Source of the DNA: Heliopora coerulea
Lineage: Eukaryota > Cnidaria > Anthozoa > Scleralcyonacea > Helioporidae
Direction of reading: 5' to 3'
Length of the DNA: 64,000 nt
Assembly: GCA_030142905.1 (NCBI GenBank)
Contig: JASJOG010000294.1
Coordinates: forward strand, 124,001-188,000
A program made the translations under genes and the position numbers. The notes beneath the pieces were generated by a model. The model made no database searches and was not told where the DNA came from. It saw only the letters and a program-made list of their open reading frames with translations. This document shows positions 61,381-64,000 of this stretch, in pieces (the stretch's first letter is position 1; each line of letters opens with the position of its first letter).

Positions 61381-62515
61381 CTATTACAAATTTTGAAAGT
61401 AATTGCAGCGACAGCATTAAACCAGTGGAATAGCAGCACTTCCGTCATTGAATGGTTCAAAAACATCAGAGACAAACCAGCGCATTCATTCATAAGTTTT
61501 GACGTGGTTGATTTTTATCCCTCAATAACGAAAGACTTGTTAATCAAAGCACTTTCGTTCACCTCAGAATGTGACCGAATTACCGACAAAGAAAAAAACA
61601 TCATCATTCAGGCTAAGAACTCTCTTCTTTTTAACGAAAACAAAGCATTGCAGAAAAAAGCCGAAGGCTCAAATTTCGACGTGACGTTGGGCAGCTTTGA
61701 CGGTGTCGAGACCTGCGAACTTGTCGGCTCCTACCTTCTGTCCCAATTGCTCACTAATATTAAAAGGAATGCCAGGTTATACAGAGATGACGGCCTGGGC
61801 GCGTTCAGTGCAACCCCCAAAGAAATTGAAAACATCAAGAAAGCAATATGTAAAACATTCAACGACCACAAGCTAAAACTTACTATAGATGCGAACAAAA
61901 AAAGTGTGAACTTTCTCGTTATTTCATTTGACTTAAGATCCGGAGCATACAAACCGTACACAAAACCTAACAGCGTTCCTCTTTATGTCCACAGAGACAG
62001 CAATCATCCGCCTCCAATACTTCGCCAAATCCCCGAGTCCATCAACCGCCGACTTTCGAAAATATCTTCCTGCCAACAAACTTTTGATTCCACACCACAA
62101 CCGTACCAAGAAGCTCTCCTAAAAAGTGGACACGACTACCAGCTTCATTTCGACCCCAAGCCTACTCAAGAAAAACGATCAAGGAAAAGAAACGTCATTT
62201 GGTTTAATCCGCCATACAGTGCCAATGTCGCAACCAACATCGGTCGTAAATTTCTGAAAGCTATCGACGAGTGCTTCCCAAAAGGCCATCCTTTACTAAA
62301 GGGATTATTTACCAGGTCACCGTAACGAATGAGGACAACAACACGAAAGAGACCTACGTCGGCTTAACAGAAGGAACGTTTAAAACACGATATCGGCACC
62401 ACACCAGCTCATTTCGAAATGAAAAATCCAAAAACGCCACAGGGCTTAGCAAACATGCTTGATCGCTGAAAGAACCGAAAGCGCGCTATTCAATAGAATG
62501 GAAAATTATGAAGAA
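61381..62515 (+). pseudogene. Penelope-like element fragment: reverse transcriptase plus GIY-YIG, linker deleted
   Basis: Reverse-transcriptase blocks are VIEWFKNI, SFDVVDFYPSI, LYRDDGLGAF and VNFLVISFDL, then NVIWFNPPYSANVATNIGR, typical of Penelope-like elements. The frame stops at 62323-62325. An overlapping frame from 62271 gives TKGIIYQVTV and ETYVGLTEGTFKTRYRHH, the GIY-YIG start. The zinc-knuckle linker expected between the two is missing here but present in the inverted fragment next door. It lacks the RT N-terminus and is dead. Confidence 0.75.
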
Positions 62516-62773
62516 ATGTCATCCCTTTTCAAAACGGGACTAAACGCTGCAACTAATGCATCTACGAAAAATTTTTCATCATCTGCCATCCGGAACTGAG
62601 TTCCCTCAACAAAAGGAATGAACTCATATCTACTTGCAGGCACCGCAAGAAACATTTACTTTGTAATAGATAATTGTCACTGTCTCTACCTGTAATATGA
62701 ACCAAATACTACACACAAACAACTTGACGTCACAAACTAACCACAGATCTCAAGTTTGCACGCCAAACACAAC
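62516..62773. other. 3' flank of the Penelope-like fragment
   Basis: No gene. Leads into the first hammerhead fold; probably part of the element's 3' or pseudo-LTR sequence. Confidence 0.4.
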
Positions 62774-62833
62774 ATTCACCTGACGAGTGTGGCAAGCTTC
62801 GGGCCAGTCATACGAAACAGATCTGTAGTGAAT
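62774..62833 (+). ncRNA. Hammerhead ribozyme (type I), copy 1
   Basis: Stem I ATTCAC (62774-62779) pairs with GTGAAT (62828-62833). Core CTGACGA (62780-62786); stem II GTGTG..CATAC (62787-62791 with 62109+654 equivalents at 62809-62813); GAAA (62814-62817); stem III ACA..TGT around GATC (62817-62826); cleavage after A 62827 in GTA. All invariant core bases are present. Penelope-like elements are known to carry such ribozymes, which process their RNA. Confidence 0.8.
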
Positions 62834-62937
62834 AAAAGTTCTTATGAAGTAACCAAATCTTATGCTGTAATTATTTCGCTGTACCTCGGTATACAGCACT
62901 CTTCACCCATATGATTTTGTTATTGATACCTGTTATC

Positions 62938-62938
<1 letters not shown>

Positions 62939-63005
<67 letters not shown>

Positions 63006-63008
63006 TAT
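62939..63008. repeat. Microsatellite, (AC)n then (AT)n
   Basis: About 14 AC units followed by about 20 AT units; a second short (AT)n tract lies at 63099-63122, directly after hammerhead copy 2. Confidence 0.95.
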
Positions 63009-63052
63009 TGAGTTGCCTATATAATGTAGGCTTCTCCATCCTGCTAGTCAGC

Positions 63053-63098
63053 ACTACACTGATGAGGCCCAGTAGGCCGAAACGGTTCCGTCTGTAGT
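63053..63098 (+). ncRNA. Hammerhead ribozyme (type I), copy 2
   Basis: Stem I ACTACA (63053-63058) pairs with TGTAGT (63093-63098). Core CTGATGA (63059-63065); stem II GGCC CAGTA GGCC (63066-63078); GAAA (63079-63082); stem III ACGG TT CCGT (63082-63091); cleavage after C 63092 in GTC. The match to the consensus is perfect. It differs in stem sequences from copy 1, so it is not a simple recent duplicate. It lies 220 bases downstream and is flanked by AT microsatellites. Confidence 0.88.
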
Positions 63099-63122
63099 TA
63101 TATATATATATATATATATATA

Positions 63123-64000
63123 AGGTAAGACTGATAAGTGAAATCATACTCCTAAGTGTAGATTGCTCGATTTTCAAATAAACTTCCATTATATGTATTG
63201 TGTTTCCCTGATGAAAAGATCTGAACTAAACTACTCTCTTAAATTTTTCTAGTTACTATTGTCCATATCCTAAACGATCATATTTTTTTACTTGTTTCTC
63301 CAGCTCTAAGCATACATTCCGCCATAGAAAGGAAAATTTGCCGATTTTATTTCGCAGTCCAACTGACATTATTTGTAATCTCCCAGGTCTCATAACAAAA
63401 CTCTTAAAATATTTGACGAATTTTTTCTGATTTTCCGAATTTTAGTAATTTTTACTGAGAATATCAAAACGTTTAAGAAAATAATTTGATCTCATTTTAT
63501 TTGAGGCATACTAATCTATACAATCATCATTCTGAGACTCACTAATATCTTGCGTTACCTCAAGAACATAAATTATTTGCAAATAACGTGTTGGCTGAAG
63601 CAGTACAAGACATGTTGGTCAACGAAAACGAAACAAAAACTTGCTGCCGGAAAGTTCAAGTTTCTTAGCTTCTTTCTTACACGTGTAGGAAACGTGGCGG
63701 AGGCACGTGCCTCCCTCGACCTCTTTAGCAAAAATAAGATTAAGATGATGAAATTAAAAAGTAGAGGGAGTAAAATCTTCCGGTATTTATAAATTTTGGT
63801 TAACTCACCTCATCCTTGGTTGATCTAAAGTAGTAGTGGAAAGCTAGCCACATTTTCTTTTAACTATACGCCCGCAGTCCATTAAACTTGGCTACACCGT
63901 TGTTTCTATATTGTTATGTGATATGGAATGAAATTATAGAAGACTAAAGCGTCAATGTTTTCTTTGGGCAAGGACGTAAAGATCTTTAGCGCTTTCCTTC
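63123..64000. other. No gene seen to the window's end
   Basis: AT-rich sequence without a convincing frame or RNA gene. The 80-codon frame at 63550-63792 has no recognisable motif. Confidence 0.4.

Overview
The window looks like nuclear DNA of an invertebrate animal, most likely a marine one and plausibly an anthozoan cnidarian. This is inferred from AT-rich DNA, spliced genes with short exons, an outer-dynein-arm docking gene, an MS4A-like tetraspan gene and a dense mix of transposons. No host gene here fixes the species.

Left part, 1-31966: host DNA crowded with transposon remains. An MS4A/CD20-like four-helix membrane protein gene runs on the + strand in five exons from before base 1 to 12901. 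Its introns hold a broken hAT-type transposase gene (1551-3856), several foldback repeats and a mariner-type transposon (7998-9892) whose terminal inverted repeats are arrays of a degenerate 21-bp unit. Next come an LTR retrotransposon with a clean target duplication but no reverse transcriptase (14949-17777), a foldback element around telomere-like repeats, decayed pieces resembling an ISL2EU-type element (SWIM/YqaJ nuclease and THAP transposase, 18718-20935), a decayed CR1/L2-like LINE (21180-24600), an ODAD1/CCDC63-like axonemal coiled-coil gene with breaks (26345-28612), a LINE tail and tRNA-derived SINE remnants.

Main part, 31967-60987: a 29,021-bp Maverick/Polinton-type virus-like element with terminal inverted repeats of about 1.3 kb that are almost identical. 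All six hallmark genes are present and open: retrovirus-type integrase, single-jelly-roll penton-like protein (tentative), major-capsid candidate, adenain-like protease, packaging ATPase and protein-primed DNA polymerase B. It also carries genes I do not expect in a Polinton: a SET-domain protein with an N-terminal Cys/His knuckle, a perfect tRNA-Lys(UUU) gene, a tRNA-Ile-like gene with an enlarged anticodon arm, a signal-peptide protein whose membrane anchor lies in another frame behind an A10 run, and a pair of duplicated proteins of unknown function. Most left-arm genes are packed on the + strand with tiny overlaps; ATPase and polymerase run on the - strand; the right arm is mixed. GC skew changes sign near the middle whatever the coding strand, which fits replication from the two ends. 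Many start codons sit just after pyrimidine-rich AG sequences that look like splice acceptors.

Right part, 60988-64000: fragments of a Penelope-like element in inverted orientation (reverse transcriptase and GIY-YIG endonuclease), followed by two complete hammerhead ribozyme folds on the + strand, microsatellites and featureless sequence. The Polinton's right end lies in the Penelope-like fragment and its left end in a tRNA-SINE remnant, with no matching 6-bp target duplication.
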